From Deltaproteobacteria bacterium (GTDB lineage: Bacteria; Myxococcota_A; Polyangia; JACPQR01), in assembly GCA_016190375.1 (NCBI GenBank), contig JACPQR010000167.1, positions 1 through 36,605 on the forward strand: a DNA stretch of 36,605 nt, read 5' to 3'. The notes below the pieces were generated by a model. The model worked only from the letters and a program-made list of their open reading frames with translations. It was not told where the DNA came from and ran no database searches. The stretch's first letter is position 1; every line of letters begins with the position of its first letter. The translations under genes and the position numbers were made by a program. Shown piece after piece: positions 36,072 through 36,605 of the stretch.

Positions 36072-36605
36072 TCAGACGCCGCACTCGCCGGACTCGGTCA
36101 GCCAGGCGTCGAGGGCGTCGAAGGCCGGGTCGAGCGTGCCCCACTCCCCGGCTTCCTGGCAGAAATCGACCGAGGCGCTGTCGCCGTCGACCGTCAGTGT
36201 CACGTGATACCAGAACATGTCGCAGCAGCAGTCGGGATTGTCGTCGGGGGCGACGACCGCCGGCAGGTCGAGGAAGTCGACCTCTTCGAACGCGTCCCAC
36301 AGGCCGCACACGAGCTCCGCGGGCGGATCTCCCCAGCAGGGAGTGTTCTCGCCGTCGCCCGGAGGCTGGTAGTTGCGGTAGCCGCCGCCGTCCTTCTCGA
36401 CGCGGATCGTCAGGCCGTCACCGGAGCCGACGAACCCGCCCGAGCTCGTTCGCTCGGTGGCGTAGGCCGGGCAATCGGCGTCGCCGTCACCGTCCGCGTC
36501 GCCATCGCCGTCGCCGTCCGCGTCGCCATCGCCGTCGCCGTCCGCGTCGCCGTCGCCGTCGCCGTCCGCGTCGCCGTCGCCGTCGCCGTCCGCGTCGCCG
36601 TCGCC
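36072..36605 (-). CDS. Secreted-type protein with Asp/Gly repeat, 5' end missing
   Basis: The last 177 codons of a gene that continues beyond the right edge. The part nearest the edge encodes a repeated octapeptide, DADGDGDG, from a 24-base tandem repeat. After it comes a domain of about 135 residues starting ADCPAYATERTSSGGFVGSG, containing several cysteines (DNPDCCCDMFWYHV, SVDFCQEAGEW) and ending SGECGV. Asp/Gly repeats of this kind often link a lipoprotein anchor to its domain in Myxococcota, but the N-terminus is not visible. I do not recognise the C-terminal domain. The 3' end is firm: TGA at 36072-36074. Confidence 0.85.
   Translation of the reverse strand, partial: GDGDADGDGDGDADGDGDGDADGDGDGDADGDGDGDADGDGDADCPAYATERTSSGGFVGSGDGLTIRVEKDGGGYRNYQPPGDGENTPCWGDPPAELVCGLWDAFEEVDFLDLPAVVAPDDNPDCCCDMFWYHVTLTVDGDSASVDFCQEAGEWGTLDPAFDALDAWLTESGECGV
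36493..36605. repeat. 24-bp tandem repeat inside the partial gene
   Basis: The unit beginning TCCGCGTCGCC recurs at 36493, 36517, 36541, 36565 and 36589, an exact 24-base period cut by the window end. The only visible change is a synonymous third base (GAT or GAC for Asp) in the first two units. Each unit encodes eight residues, so unit gain or loss keeps the frame. Confidence 0.92.

Noticed and set aside
36493..36605. CRISPR-like regular repeat
   Set aside because: The units are contiguous with no spacers and stay in frame within a coding region, so it is a coding tandem repeat.

Overview
The window is very GC-rich and dense with coding sequence. Its content points to a Myxococcota-type (myxobacterial, former Deltaproteobacteria) bacterium: three Hanks-type Ser/Thr kinases in about 30 kb, FHA domains, PEGA-like C-terminal modules, Cys-rich lipoproteins with MopE-type DG-x-D-x-DC motifs, a MYXO-CTERM-like tail, and many short TPR lipoproteins. 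This assignment is inferred from gene style; there is no rRNA or marker gene to prove it. The only RNA gene seen is a tRNA-Thr(CGT).

Layout. (1) 230-4278, minus strand: TPR protein, Ser/Thr kinase and Cys-rich lipoprotein in one unit, with two secreted proteins (4331-5733) running the other way. (2) 5737-7762, minus: a GT4 glycosyltransferase and a hexapeptide acyltransferase, likely surface-polysaccharide genes, followed by tRNA-Thr. (3) 7985-10034, plus: low-specificity threonine aldolase and a TPR lipoprotein. (4) 10236-10637, minus: a small, extremely acidic protein of unknown function. (5) 10875-19653, plus: five tightly packed signalling genes: zinc-ribbon/FHA protein, PP2C phosphatase, FHA-membrane-trypsin protease, zinc-ribbon Ser/Thr kinase, and FHA-GAF-adenylate cyclase. 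(6) 24318-19660, minus: a 1179-residue Cys-rich, MopE-type lipoprotein, a Cys-cluster protein, and a thioredoxin-fold lipoprotein lacking both redox cysteines. (7) 24373-26775, plus: MutS2. (8) 32577-26796, minus: TPR protein, MopE/Cys-rich lipoprotein, Ser/Thr kinase, divergent YchF-like NTPase, a 69-residue protein and a nucleotidyltransferase, closely spaced. (9) 32821-35271, plus: SppA with a long N-terminal barrel-like extension. (10) 35315-36605, minus: a small lipoprotein and the 3' part of a secreted protein carrying a 24-nt tandem repeat cut by the window edge.

How the genes fit together. The centre of interest is the 10875-19653 operon. A kinase writes phosphothreonine, a PP2C phosphatase erases it, three proteins carry FHA readers, one reader is wired through the membrane to a trypsin-like protease, and another to a class III adenylate cyclase. 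Separately, a combination of TPR membrane protein, kinase and Cys-rich lipoprotein occurs twice (230-4278 and 28609-32577), suggesting a recurring cell-surface module.

No insertion sequence, integrase, phage gene, CRISPR array or origin was recognised, and no gene-free stretch exceeds 300 bases. The five longer gaps (1-229, 10035-10235, 10638-10874, 32578-32820, 35891-36071) hold repeats, hairpins or weak promoter candidates, described below.
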